Assembly (NCBI GenBank): GCA_033720975.1
Contig: JAWWBL010000036.1
Span: 1 to 15,890, forward strand
Direction of reading: 5' to 3'
Length of the DNA: 15,890 bases
Source of the DNA: JAWWBL01 sp033720975
GTDB taxonomy: Bacteria; Actinomycetota; Acidimicrobiia; Spongiisociales; ZC4RG35
Shown in pieces: positions 6,491-13,805 of the stretch. The position numbers and the translations under genes were made by a program. Below the pieces are notes generated by a model. The model had not been told where the DNA came from and made no database searches. It was given only the letters and a program-made list of their open reading frames with translations. Every line of letters starts with the position of its first letter. Position 1 is the first letter of the stretch.

Positions 6491-8038
6491 ATGACGGGCG
6501 CGGGCTCCTCAACAGCCAGGGACCTGGCGGCTGCACTTGATGAAGCATGTGCCGCAGGCGGGATGACCTGTGGCGCACTCGGGTTGGTCAGCAACGGCCG
6601 GGTGATTGCTCTGACTGCCGCGGGCAGCCTCTCCGAGGGCGGGCCGGAGGCCGATGTGTCGACCCTGTTCGGTCTCGGCTCCGTAGTTGAGCTGCTCACC
6701 GCTATAGCCGTGGCCCGCTCCGAGACCATTCAGCATTCGGCATGGGTTTCGGACTATGTGCCGTCCGCCCGGCTCGGCGAGACGACTGTTGAGCAGTTGC
6801 TCTCACACTCGAGCGCTCTTCCTCACGCCAGCCGAGATCAGGGCCCGATGGCCCGTGATGCCCTCGAACGCTTCGTGGCAGAAGACGTCGCAACACACAG
6901 GCGACGTACGGTTCCGGGCGAGATTGCGTGGGCGACACCCACCGGATATGCCGTTTTGGGTCGGGCAATCGAGGTTCTGGGTTCCGCACCCTTTGATGAT
7001 CTGCTGAGGGAGCTTGTGCTCGATCCAGCCGGTATGACATCGGCAGCAAGCCCCAGCGAGGTCGATCCGAGCAGGGTCGCCTGGCCAAACGAGAGCTACG
7101 GACAGTCGCGGGGGGTCCTTGCCGACGACCGGTCAGGCCATCCCGCCGGATTTCTGTTCGCATCACTGCAGGACCTGGTGGGTTTGGTAACCGGGATACT
7201 CGAAGGTTTTCTCATCGACGCGTCCACTTGGGAGCGAATGGCGGGCCAGCACATGTCGCGTCACCTCTCGCACGTGTCCTACCCACTCGTTTTGGCTGCG
7301 ACTGGATACGGCTTGGGCTGTCAGACGGGTGAGTGGAACGGGCAGCGAGTGGTGCGAAGACCCGGTCGGCAAGCCTCCTATCACTGCACCGTGGAGCTAC
7401 TCCCAGAGTCGTCCTCTGCGGTGATCCTTCTCACCAATGGAGCCGATGACCGCACATTCAACGGCATCCTGAACCGCTGCTACGAGGCTCTCTGCGGTCG
7501 GGGACGTCTCGGGCCCGAACCAGCTCTCCATCCGTTCGACTCCGAACTGGCGACGACCTGGGAGGGGACCTACGTCCATCCTGGCCGGGGCACCATCGTG
7601 AAAGTCTCCCAACGCGACGGCGACCTCATCTACAGCGAGGGCGGCGCCGAGGCTCCCCTCTACGGCGTGGGTCAGGGTCGTGCTCTGGTTCCGATGGACT
7701 ATGGCTCCGCTCCCCTGTGGTTCCCCGGATCCGACGGGCCCGCGCCGTATCTGATGATGTGGGGAGATCCGTACTTCCGCGAGACCCCCGCCCCGTGGTC
7801 CGCGGACGACCCGAAGATGTTCAGCGGTCTGTACCGCGACTCTTTCTTTCCCCGCGAGGCGACCGACCTCGACGTTGGCTTCGATGACGGCTCATGGTCG
7901 GTGACAAGAGGAGGCGAGCGTTCTCCAGCGGTCCAATTGGGCGACAGAAAGCTGGCCACGGCCTTCGGAATGGCTCATTTCAGCGACGACGGGGCCAGCG
8001 TCCAAGTTGGCGACGCAATCGTTTATCGACGTTCATAG
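6491..8038 (+). CDS. beta-lactamase-fold (serine hydrolase family) protein, predicted pseudoenzyme
   Basis: The 515-residue product resembles the class C beta-lactamase/serine hydrolase family over residues ~10-330, by segments such as VEQLLSHSSALP (100-111), PTGYAVLGRAIEVLG (150-164) and GYGLGCQTG (272-280). The catalytic signatures are altered. The SxxK site reads S64-V-V-E67, so the general-base lysine is Glu. The YxN site aligns with A148-T149-P150. The third motif (usually HxG or KTG) aligns with R290-P-G. Residues ~350-515 look like a beta-rich C-terminal domain seen in some family members (WEGTYVHPGRG). No signal peptide or membrane segment is visible, whereas true beta-lactamases are exported. 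It lies nine nt after era. Function is unknown; a binding, scaffold or altered-chemistry role is possible. Fold call fairly sure, loss of canonical catalysis sure if the alignment holds. Confidence 0.82.
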   Translation: MTGAGSSTARDLAAALDEACAAGGMTCGALGLVSNGRVIALTAAGSLSEGGPEADVSTLFGLGSVVELLTAIAVARSETIQHSAWVSDYVPSARLGETTVEQLLSHSSALPHASRDQGPMARDALERFVAEDVATHRRRTVPGEIAWATPTGYAVLGRAIEVLGSAPFDDLLRELVLDPAGMTSAASPSEVDPSRVAWPNESYGQSRGVLADDRSGHPAGFLFASLQDLVGLVTGILEGFLIDASTWERMAGQHMSRHLSHVSYPLVLAATGYGLGCQTGEWNGQRVVRRPGRQASYHCTVELLPESSSAVILLTNGADDRTFNGILNRCYEALCGRGRLGPEPALHPFDSELATTWEGTYVHPGRGTIVKVSQRDGDLIYSEGGAEAPLYGVGQGRALVPMDYGSAPLWFPGSDGPAPYLMMWGDPYFRETPAPWSADDPKMFSGLYRDSFFPREATDLDVGFDDGSWSVTRGGERSPAVQLGDRKLATAFGMAHFSDDGASVQVGDAIVYRRS

Positions 8039-8049
8039 AGTCGGTGGCC

Positions 8050-8838
8050 ATGGACATTGCCAGCTATCAGTTCCTCGGCCTTCACCATGGTGAGGACGAA
8101 GTACTGACCGTCACCTTCGACAACCCAGACAAACTGAACGCTGTCAGCGAGGTTGGTCACTCGGAGCTCGTGCGGATTTGGCAGGAAGCGGATGCCGACC
8201 CCGATGTCAGATCCATCCTCGTACGCGCCCGGGGAAGAGCCTTCTCGGCTGGTGGTGACTACGACATGATCGATCGCATCGCGACGGATCTCGAAACCCA
8301 CCGCCGCGTTCTCAGAGAAGCACGTGAGTTGGTCCGGAACATGATCGAATGCTCCAAACCGATCGTTTCTGCAATCAACGGGCCCGCCGTCGGAGCTGGG
8401 TTGGCGGTGGCGCTTCTCGCTGACGTACCGGTAGCGGGCCGTTCGGCGCGTCTTCTCGACGGTCACACCTCGATCGGTGTCGCGGCCGGTGACCACGCCG
8501 CCATCATCTGGCCCCTCCTGGCAGGCATGGCAAAGGCGAAATATCACCTTCTCACCAATGATCCGATCTCCGGCGAAGAAGCCGAGCGCATGGGCCTGGT
8601 TGCGCTCGTAGTCGACGACGATCTACTCGACCAAGAAGCTATTTCAATTGCCAGGCGTTTGGCCAACGGTTCGACTGAAGCGCTGCGATGGACAAAGCAC
8701 ACGCTCAATCATTGGCTCCGGATGGCCTACCCCATCTTCGATGCCTCGGTGGCCTACGAGTTCCTCGGCTTCCTGGGGTATGACGCCACCGAGGGGATCG
8801 CAGCGGCGAGAGAAAAGCGAGCGCCCGACTTCAGCTGA
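8050..8838 (+). CDS. crotonase-superfamily protein (enoyl-CoA hydratase/isomerase-like)
   Basis: The 262-residue protein has the crotonase fold acting on acyl-CoA thioesters. The first oxyanion-hole segment is ARGRAFSAGGD (60-70) and the second is NGPAVGAGLAVALLAD (110-125). Aligned with mitochondrial enoyl-CoA hydratase, the two catalytic glutamates (Glu144 and Glu164 of rat) correspond to A119 and H139, so simple hydratase chemistry is unlikely. The segment DGHTSIGVAAGDHAAI (137-152) is, as I recall, typical of a distinct actinobacterial subgroup. ATG 8050 is chosen because it gives the usual N-terminus; the frame is open back to 7894 but that part overlaps the upstream gene and is not crotonase-like. 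GTG 8044 is an alternative start. It lies 11 nt after the pseudo-beta-lactamase gene, so co-transcription is likely. Substrate unknown. Confidence 0.9.
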   Translation: MDIASYQFLGLHHGEDEVLTVTFDNPDKLNAVSEVGHSELVRIWQEADADPDVRSILVRARGRAFSAGGDYDMIDRIATDLETHRRVLREARELVRNMIECSKPIVSAINGPAVGAGLAVALLADVPVAGRSARLLDGHTSIGVAAGDHAAIIWPLLAGMAKAKYHLLTNDPISGEEAERMGLVALVVDDDLLDQEAISIARRLANGSTEALRWTKHTLNHWLRMAYPIFDASVAYEFLGFLGYDATEGIAAAREKRAPDFS

Positions 8839-8858
8839 CAACCATCGAGAGGTTCGGT

Positions 8859-9146
8859 TCAGCCGGATGAAGAGCGTTCGTCGGCCATGCGGGCGAAGTC
8901 GAGGTCTTTTGCCGTCAGACCCCCTTCGGAGTGCGTGAAGATCGACAAGGTCACCTTGTTCCAGCGGATGTCGATGTCGGGATGGTGGTCGAGCTTCTCG
9001 GCGAGCAGGGCGATTCGTGTGACGAACCCCATCGCTTCGTCGAATCCGCTGAACTCATAGGTCCGCGCGATCGGCTTGCCGTGCCGAGCCCACCCGGGAT
9101 GCGCGCCCAGGAACGCCTCGATCTCCTGATCGGGTATCAAGCTCAC
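8859..9146 (-). CDS. pterin-4a-carbinolamine dehydratase
   Basis: This 95-residue protein dehydrates 4a-hydroxytetrahydrobiopterin, the step that regenerates the pterin cofactor of aromatic amino acid hydroxylases; many bacteria carry it without a known hydroxylase. The family signature is clear: EKLDHHPDIDIRWNKV (50-65) and LSIFTHSEGGLTAKDLDFA (67-85), with active-site histidines at H54, H55 and H72. The start is GTG (complement of 9144-9146), giving VSLIPDQEIEAFLGAHPGW, the normal family N-terminus and length. The frame stays open upstream to 9365, but that part is antisense to recO and is not PCD-like. The gene is convergent with the crotonase gene (20-nt gap) and divergent from recO (51-nt gap). 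No Shine-Dalgarno is seen; a TACGTT hexamer lies seven nt before the start. Physiological partner not visible here. Confidence 0.95.
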   Translation of the reverse strand: MSLIPDQEIEAFLGAHPGWARHGKPIARTYEFSGFDEAMGFVTRIALLAEKLDHHPDIDIRWNKVTLSIFTHSEGGLTAKDLDFARMADERSSSG

Positions 9147-9153
9147 GGGTCTA

Positions 9154-9190
9154 AACGTAGCCCAAAGTTTGGCAGCGTGGCCGATACCCT
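9154..9190. promoter_or_regulatory. divergent control region between the PCD gene and recO
   Basis: The gap contains the perfect odd palindrome CCAAAGTTTGG (9162-9172). On the minus strand TACGTT (complement of 9154-9159) lies seven nt before the PCD GTG. On the plus strand TACCCT (9185-9190) lies seven nt before the recO ATG. Both fit TANNNT -10 boxes of leaderless transcripts. The palindrome between them could be an operator. No -35 elements stand out. Confidence 0.3.
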
Positions 9191-9197
9191 CACGGCG

Positions 9198-9914
9198 ATG
9201 GCTTTGCGGCATGACCAGGGAATCGTTCTCCGTTCCTACCCGTTTGGCGACGCCGACCGGGTGGTCGTGCTGCTGAGCCCGAACCGAGGAAAGATCCGCA
9301 CCGTTGCCAAAGGTGTGCGTAAGACCAAGAGCCGCTTTGGGGGTCGTCTCGAACCTTTCACCCACGTAGATCTGGTTCTCTACGAGGGCCGAAACCTAGA
9401 CACGATCACTCAGGCAGCGGTACTGGAGCCCTTTCCGCGACTCAGAGAGGATCTCGATGCGGTCGTCGCAGCAGGGACCATGGTCGAAGCAGTGGATGCT
9501 GTGGCGCAGGAAGACGAAGCCGCAATGAGACTGTTTCTCCTCCTGCAGCGGGGTCTCAAAGCACTCGAGCGGGGCCAGCGAAGCACCGACTTGATCACTA
9601 GCTACCTGTTGAAGCTCGCTGATGTCGTGGGTGTTGCACCGGCCCTGGCCCAGTGCGCCTCATGTGGGCGACACGACGATATCCACCGGTTTTCTTTTGG
9701 CGGTGGTGGGTCGGTATGTGATCGTTGTCGGGTCGAAGGCACTGTTCGGCTCCGCCCAGGGCTCACCGAATACATGGCGAGACTGGCAGGTTCAGACTTT
9801 GCCGATCTTCCGCCGGTGAACGAGTCCCTATCGGGCGAGGCGATGGGCATCGCAAGGCGGTTCGTGGAATACCACCTAGACCGCAAGCTGTCCTCTCTGG
9901 CGGTGATGGAGTGA
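9198..9914 (+). CDS. recO: DNA repair protein RecO
   Basis: RecO helps load RecA on SSB-coated DNA in the RecFOR pathway. The 238-residue product has the N-terminal OB-fold pattern (DQGIVLRSYPFGDADRVVVL, residues 6-25), the basic segment GVRKTKSRFGGRLEPF (39-54), a helical C-terminal domain and a zinc ribbon CASC (153-156) with CDRC (174-177). ATG 9198 is chosen because MALRHDQGIVLR matches the family start and length. GTG 9177 would add seven residues, and the frame is open back to 8931, but that region is antisense to the PCD gene and unlike RecO. The stop overlaps the uppS start (GTGA). The recO-uppS-glyS order is common in actinobacteria. Confidence 0.96.
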   Translation: MALRHDQGIVLRSYPFGDADRVVVLLSPNRGKIRTVAKGVRKTKSRFGGRLEPFTHVDLVLYEGRNLDTITQAAVLEPFPRLREDLDAVVAAGTMVEAVDAVAQEDEAAMRLFLLLQRGLKALERGQRSTDLITSYLLKLADVVGVAPALAQCASCGRHDDIHRFSFGGGGSVCDRCRVEGTVRLRPGLTEYMARLAGSDFADLPPVNESLSGEAMGIARRFVEYHLDRKLSSLAVME

Positions 9915-10672
9915 GCCTCGACCTCTCGAGAGTGGACCTGGACAGGCTTCCCACTCACATCGGGCTGATACTCGACGGAAACGGAAGATGGGCCAACGCG
10001 CGGGGTTTGACCCGAACCGAAGGCCACTTGGCAGGGGAAGAGGCCCTGTTCGATGTCGTCCAGGGGGCCGTCGAACTCGGCATCCAGTGGATGACCGCCT
10101 TCACGTTCTCAACGGAGAATTGGGCTCGCTCCGCCGCGGAGGTCGAGTTCTTGATGTGGTTCAACGAGGATCTTCTGCTGCGCCGGCGGGACGACCTTCA
10201 TGCCAAGGGCGTGAGAATGCATTTCGTAGGCGATGTCGATGACCAACGAATACCCGAGCGGAACCGGGCTCACATGCGGGACGCCATCGAGCTCACGCGG
10301 GGCAATCGGAAGATGAACATGGTGTTCGCATTCAATTATGGAAGCAGGCAAGAGATCGCCCGCGCTGCCAGGCAATTGGCTTCGGCTGCGACCCTGGGTG
10401 ACATAGATGTGTCAGACATCGACGAGGACGCGGTGGCCAGCGCCTTGCATCTCCCTGACATGCCTGACGTCGACCTGGTGATTCGCACATCGGGCGAGCA
10501 GAGGCTTTCGAACTTCCTCTTGTGGCAGGCGGCTTACGCAGAGCTCATCTTCCCTGAGACGCTTTGGCCAGACTTCGATCGTCACTCCCTTGTCGATGCC
10601 GTCGTGGAGTACCAATCCCGGCACCGTCGGTTCGGCAGTGCCGAGGACAGTCCCGCAGACCAGGTTGACTAG
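9911..10672 (+). CDS. uppS: isoprenyl (undecaprenyl-type) diphosphate synthase, cis-prenyltransferase
   Basis: The enzyme condenses isopentenyl diphosphate units in cis configuration to make the lipid carrier for peptidoglycan and other envelope polymers. It is cytosolic and membrane-associated. The 253-residue protein contains HIGLILDGNGRWA (16-28) with catalytic D22, the TFSTENW segment, FAFNYGSRQEI, and the C-terminal signature RTSGEQRLSNFLLWQ-AYAEL with its substrate-binding Arg and Ser residues. GTG 9911 overlaps the recO stop and gives a normal N-terminus; the frame is open to 9725 but that part lies inside recO. Actinobacteria may have more than one cis-prenyltransferase, so the chain length (C50, C55 or shorter) cannot be decided from this copy. 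A gap of 32 nt precedes glyS. Confidence 0.95.
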   Translation: MSLDLSRVDLDRLPTHIGLILDGNGRWANARGLTRTEGHLAGEEALFDVVQGAVELGIQWMTAFTFSTENWARSAAEVEFLMWFNEDLLLRRRDDLHAKGVRMHFVGDVDDQRIPERNRAHMRDAIELTRGNRKMNMVFAFNYGSRQEIARAARQLASAATLGDIDVSDIDEDAVASALHLPDMPDVDLVIRTSGEQRLSNFLLWQAAYAELIFPETLWPDFDRHSLVDAVVEYQSRHRRFGSAEDSPADQVD

Positions 10673-10704
10673 GGGAAGCATCTGGGCCACCGTTCGAAGG
10701 ACAA

Positions 10705-12012
10705 ATGACGCAACCCACGCTCGAAATCATCTCGAACCTCGCCAAAAAGCGCGGATTCGTATTTCAGTCCTCCGAGATCTACGGCGGTCTCAGGTCTGCC
10801 TATGACTACGGCCCCCTGGGCGTCGAATTGCTCCGTAACGTCAAGGAGGACTGGTGGCGGGTCATGGTGCAGCTGCGGCCTGACATCGTGGGCATCGATT
10901 CAGCCGTTCTTCAAGCGCGTGAAGTGTGGCGGGCGTCGGGCCACGAGGAGGTCTTCACCGACCCGATGGTCGAATGCCGGCACTGCAACAGCCGGCACCG
11001 CCTCGACAAGCTCGACGACCCGAACACCTGCCCCACCTGTGGCAACTGGGGCACCCTCGGCGACCCTCGTGACTTCAACCTCATGTTCAAGACCCACATG
11101 GGGCCGGTCGAGTCGGCCGAGAACTTGGTCTACCTGCGCCCCGAAACGGCTCAAGGCATCTTCACCAACTTCGAGAACGTGCGTCGCACCAACCGACTGA
11201 AGCTCCCATTCGGCATAGCCCAGATTGGAAAGTCGTTCCGCAACGAGATCACGCCCGGCCAATTCGTGTTCCGGACCAGGGAGTTCGAGCAGATGGAGAT
11301 GGAGTTCTTCTGCCGTCCCGAAGAGAGTGACGAGTGGTTCCAGTACTGGCTCGAGGAGCGGTTGGGGTGGTATGTGGGCCTCGGCATGACCGAGGAGAAC
11401 ATCAGGGTCCGCCCCCACGAGGAGGACGAGTTGAGCCACTACTCGGCGGGCACTGCCGACATCGAATATCGGTTCCCATGGGGCTGGGACGAGTTGGAGG
11501 GGGTCGCCAACCGAACCGACTACGACCTTCGTCAGCATGCCGAGCATTCGGGCGCCGACCTGAGGTACTTCGAGCAGGAGACCAACGAGAGGTTCTTCCC
11601 ACACGTGATCGAGCCAGCGGCCGGGGCAACCCGGGCGACCTTCGCCTTCATGATCGACGCATTCGCCGAGGAAGAGGTCAACGATGAGACCCGCACGGTG
11701 CTGAAGCTCCACCATCGCCTGGCGCCCTACAAGGCAGCGGTTCTACCCCTCTCCAAGAAGCCCGAGCTGATCGAGCCGGCCGAGCGACTGGCAACCGAGA
11801 TTCGGAAACACTGGATGGTCGAGTTCGACATCACCCAGTCGATCGGTCGGCGATACCGGCGTCAGGATGAGATCGGTACCCCCTTCTGTGTGACAGTGGA
11901 CTTCGACTCTCTCGACGACCATGCGGTCACGGTCAGGGACCGCGACACGATGGACCAAGACCGGGTCTCCATGGACTCCCTCGTCGACTACCTGGCCAAG
12001 AAGCTCGACTGA
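10705..12012 (+). CDS. glyS: glycyl-tRNA synthetase, alpha2 type
   Basis: This class II synthetase charges tRNA-Gly with glycine in the cytoplasm. The 435-residue protein is the single-chain dimer type used by actinobacteria, archaea and eukaryotes rather than the alpha2beta2 type. It shows SAYDYGPLGVELLRNV (31-46) near motif 1, a zinc ribbon with CRHC (91-94) and CPTC (109-112), motif 2 around GKSFRNEITPGQFVFRTREF, motif 3 around VIEPAAGATRATFAF, and a C-terminal anticodon-binding domain beginning near HHRLAPYKAAVLPL. ATG 10705 is preceded by GAAGGA at 10696-10701, three nt from the start, which is a short spacing. Length is slightly below the ~460 residues common in the family but no domain is missing. 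Confidence 0.97.
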   Translation: MTQPTLEIISNLAKKRGFVFQSSEIYGGLRSAYDYGPLGVELLRNVKEDWWRVMVQLRPDIVGIDSAVLQAREVWRASGHEEVFTDPMVECRHCNSRHRLDKLDDPNTCPTCGNWGTLGDPRDFNLMFKTHMGPVESAENLVYLRPETAQGIFTNFENVRRTNRLKLPFGIAQIGKSFRNEITPGQFVFRTREFEQMEMEFFCRPEESDEWFQYWLEERLGWYVGLGMTEENIRVRPHEEDELSHYSAGTADIEYRFPWGWDELEGVANRTDYDLRQHAEHSGADLRYFEQETNERFFPHVIEPAAGATRATFAFMIDAFAEEEVNDETRTVLKLHHRLAPYKAAVLPLSKKPELIEPAERLATEIRKHWMVEFDITQSIGRRYRRQDEIGTPFCVTVDFDSLDDHAVTVRDRDTMDQDRVSMDSLVDYLAKKLD

Positions 12013-12020
12013 CATCACAG

Positions 12021-12034
12021 GCCTCCCTCGAGGC
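12021..12034 (+). other. hairpin after glyS
   Basis: GCCTC (12021-12025) pairs with GAGGC (12030-12034) around CCTC, nine nt after the glyS stop. There is no U-run after it, so at most it is a weak or factor-assisted termination or processing site. Confidence 0.3.
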
Positions 12035-12047
12035 GCGGATAGCTCCT

Positions 12048-12053
12048 TATGAT
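12048..12053 (+). promoter_or_regulatory. candidate -10 box for a leaderless dnaG-rpoD transcript
   Basis: TATGAT matches five of six positions of the sigma-70 -10 consensus and is separated from the dnaG ATG by six nt, which would put the start point on or beside the A of the start codon. No Shine-Dalgarno precedes dnaG, in keeping with a leaderless message. No -35 is recognisable 16-18 nt upstream. Confidence 0.5.
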
Positions 12054-12059
12054 CGCCCC

Positions 12060-13805
12060 ATGGCCGACCGCGGAGACATCGACAGAGTGCGCGAGGCGAC
12101 CGACCTCGTCGATCTCATCTCAGAGGTCACGAAGGTGAAGAAGTCGGGGCGGAGCTTCATGGCGATCTGCCCCTTCCATCAGGAGAAGACCCCCTCGATG
12201 TCAGTGGACCGGGCTCGGGGCCTTTATCACTGCTTCGGCTGCGGAAAAGGGGGAGATGTCTTCACTTTCGTGCAGGAAACGCAAGGCCTCGACTTCGGCG
12301 AGTCGGTCGAATCACTCGCCAAGAGAGCCGGCATCACACTCACTGTTGGCACAGATGACGGCGAAAGGCGGGGGAGGAGGGCCAGCGCTGTCGAGGCCAT
12401 CCGGCGAGCTATCGACCTCTACCACACCCGTCTCAAGAAGTCTCCCGAAGCGGGCCCTGCTCGTGCCTATCTCCGTGCCCGTGGCTACGACCTCGGCATC
12501 ATCGAGGAGTGGCGGCTCGGCTTTGCCGGCACGGACTGGGACACCCTCTCCAAGTCACTGAAGACTGCCGGGTTCGGTGACCGGGCAATGCTCGACGGAG
12601 GGTTGGCGCGCCGAGGCCGCCAAGGGCTCTACGACGTGTTTCGAGGCAGGCTCATGTTCCCGATTCACGATGTGAGGGGTGACCCTGTTGGCTTCGGTGG
12701 CCGAAAGGTGGAAGGCATCGAGGCGAAAGCGACCAGCAACCCCGACGCCAAGTACGTCAACTCCGCCGATTCAGTCGTATACCACAAGGCGAATGTCCTC
12801 TTTGGACTCGACCGGTCAAGGAAGTCGATCTCATCGGACGGTGAGGCCGTCGTCGTAGAGGGATACACCGATGTGATAGCGATGCACCAAGCCGGCATAG
12901 CAACTGCGGTGGCAACCTGCGGCACGGCCCTCGGCGACGGTCACTTCGACCTTCTGCGGAGATTCACCGACAGAGTCGTGCTTGCGTTCGACTCGGACGA
13001 GGCAGGGACCAGGGCTGCGCTCCGAGGAGACGAGCTGGAATCGCCATTCCGGCTGGACATCGATCTCCGCGTGGCCGTGATGCCCGATGGACTTGACCCC
13101 GCCGACCTCGTCCAGGCGGATCGGTCGGGCGACCTGATCGCCGCGGTCCGCGAGGCGAGGCCGCTTCTCGAACACCGCATTGCCCACGAGGTGTCCCGGT
13201 TCGACCTTGACGGCCCGGAGGGCAGGGCAAGGGCTGTCCATGCTGCCGCGAGCCATGTGAGGCGCGTGCGTGATCCCATCGCCAGGCGCGAGTACAGCCG
13301 GTATGTGGCACGACTGACCGGAGTCGAGCTGCCCACGGTCGAGGAGGCCGTGGGGAGGGCCAGGACCGGGACAGGCGGTGAAAGCCCGGCCGATGATGTC
13401 AAGCCGCTCGATCGGGTGGAGTCAGAGTTGCTGCGTGTCGTGCTCGCCAATCAGCCGGGCGCGGGCGACGTGTCCGCTGACGATTTCACCGACAAGAGGC
13501 TTGCCGGCGCATACGAGGCGGTTGCCGACATCGTCTCCGAAACCCCGCAGGGGACTCCAGTCGATGTGTCGCGGGTCTCCGATCCCGATGCGCAGAGTGT
13601 GCTGCGCTCCCTCTCATTCGACACGACTCCGCTCCCGAATTGGACCGACGTCTGGACCCGAGCCAGGGGGCGGAAGATCGACCTCGAGATCGACAAAATG
13701 GAGGAACAACTGGCCGATCTCGATGAAGGATCAGAGCTTCATTCCGAAGTGCTCCGCGGCTTGATAGCTTTACAGCAGGAGAAGAGGTCCCTAGGAGGGA
13801 CATGA
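12060..13805 (+). CDS. dnaG: DNA primase
   Basis: DnaG makes the RNA primers for replication and works with the DnaB helicase. The 581-residue protein has an N-terminal zinc domain with C37, H40, C58 and C61 (CPFH ... CFGC), a catalytic core, and a TOPRIM domain with E267 in VVVEGYTD and the acidic pair D311/D313 in FDSDEAG. The C-terminal ~150 residues are less conserved, as expected of the helicase-binding region. ATG 12060 gives the normal short N-terminus before the zinc motif; no Shine-Dalgarno is visible. Its stop overlaps the rpoD start (ATGA), so primase and sigma factor are probably co-transcribed and translationally coupled, echoing the macromolecular-synthesis operon of other bacteria. 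Confidence 0.98.
   Translation: MADRGDIDRVREATDLVDLISEVTKVKKSGRSFMAICPFHQEKTPSMSVDRARGLYHCFGCGKGGDVFTFVQETQGLDFGESVESLAKRAGITLTVGTDDGERRGRRASAVEAIRRAIDLYHTRLKKSPEAGPARAYLRARGYDLGIIEEWRLGFAGTDWDTLSKSLKTAGFGDRAMLDGGLARRGRQGLYDVFRGRLMFPIHDVRGDPVGFGGRKVEGIEAKATSNPDAKYVNSADSVVYHKANVLFGLDRSRKSISSDGEAVVVEGYTDVIAMHQAGIATAVATCGTALGDGHFDLLRRFTDRVVLAFDSDEAGTRAALRGDELESPFRLDIDLRVAVMPDGLDPADLVQADRSGDLIAAVREARPLLEHRIAHEVSRFDLDGPEGRARAVHAAASHVRRVRDPIARREYSRYVARLTGVELPTVEEAVGRARTGTGGESPADDVKPLDRVESELLRVVLANQPGAGDVSADDFTDKRLAGAYEAVADIVSETPQGTPVDVSRVSDPDAQSVLRSLSFDTTPLPNWTDVWTRARGRKIDLEIDKMEEQLADLDEGSELHSEVLRGLIALQQEKRSLGGT
13793..13798 (+). promoter_or_regulatory. strong Shine-Dalgarno for rpoD inside the dnaG end
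   Basis: AGGAGG at 13793-13798, followed by GGA, is the best ribosome-binding site in the window. It lies in the last codons of dnaG and three nt from the rpoD ATG 13802, shorter than the usual spacing. It supports ATG 13802 as the start. Confidence 0.65.

Noticed and set aside
7894..8049. N-terminal extension of the crotonase frame
   Set aside because: The first 52 codons lie within the 3' end of the upstream gene and are not crotonase-like; ATG 8050 gives the usual N-terminus.
8839..8858. Bidirectional terminator between the crotonase and PCD genes
   Set aside because: Only a 4-bp AACC/GGTT pairing is present and there is no T-run on either strand.
8931..9197. N-terminal extension of the recO frame
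   Set aside because: It is antisense to the PCD gene, which has a clear family signature, and RecO proteins begin at the ATG 9198 equivalent.
9725..9910. N-terminal extension of the uppS frame
   Set aside because: It overlaps the conserved zinc-ribbon end of recO in another frame; GTG 9911 gives the normal UppS start.
10900..11715. 271-codon minus-strand open frame opposite glyS
   Set aside because: It is the antisense of a conserved synthetase gene and contains no recognisable motifs.
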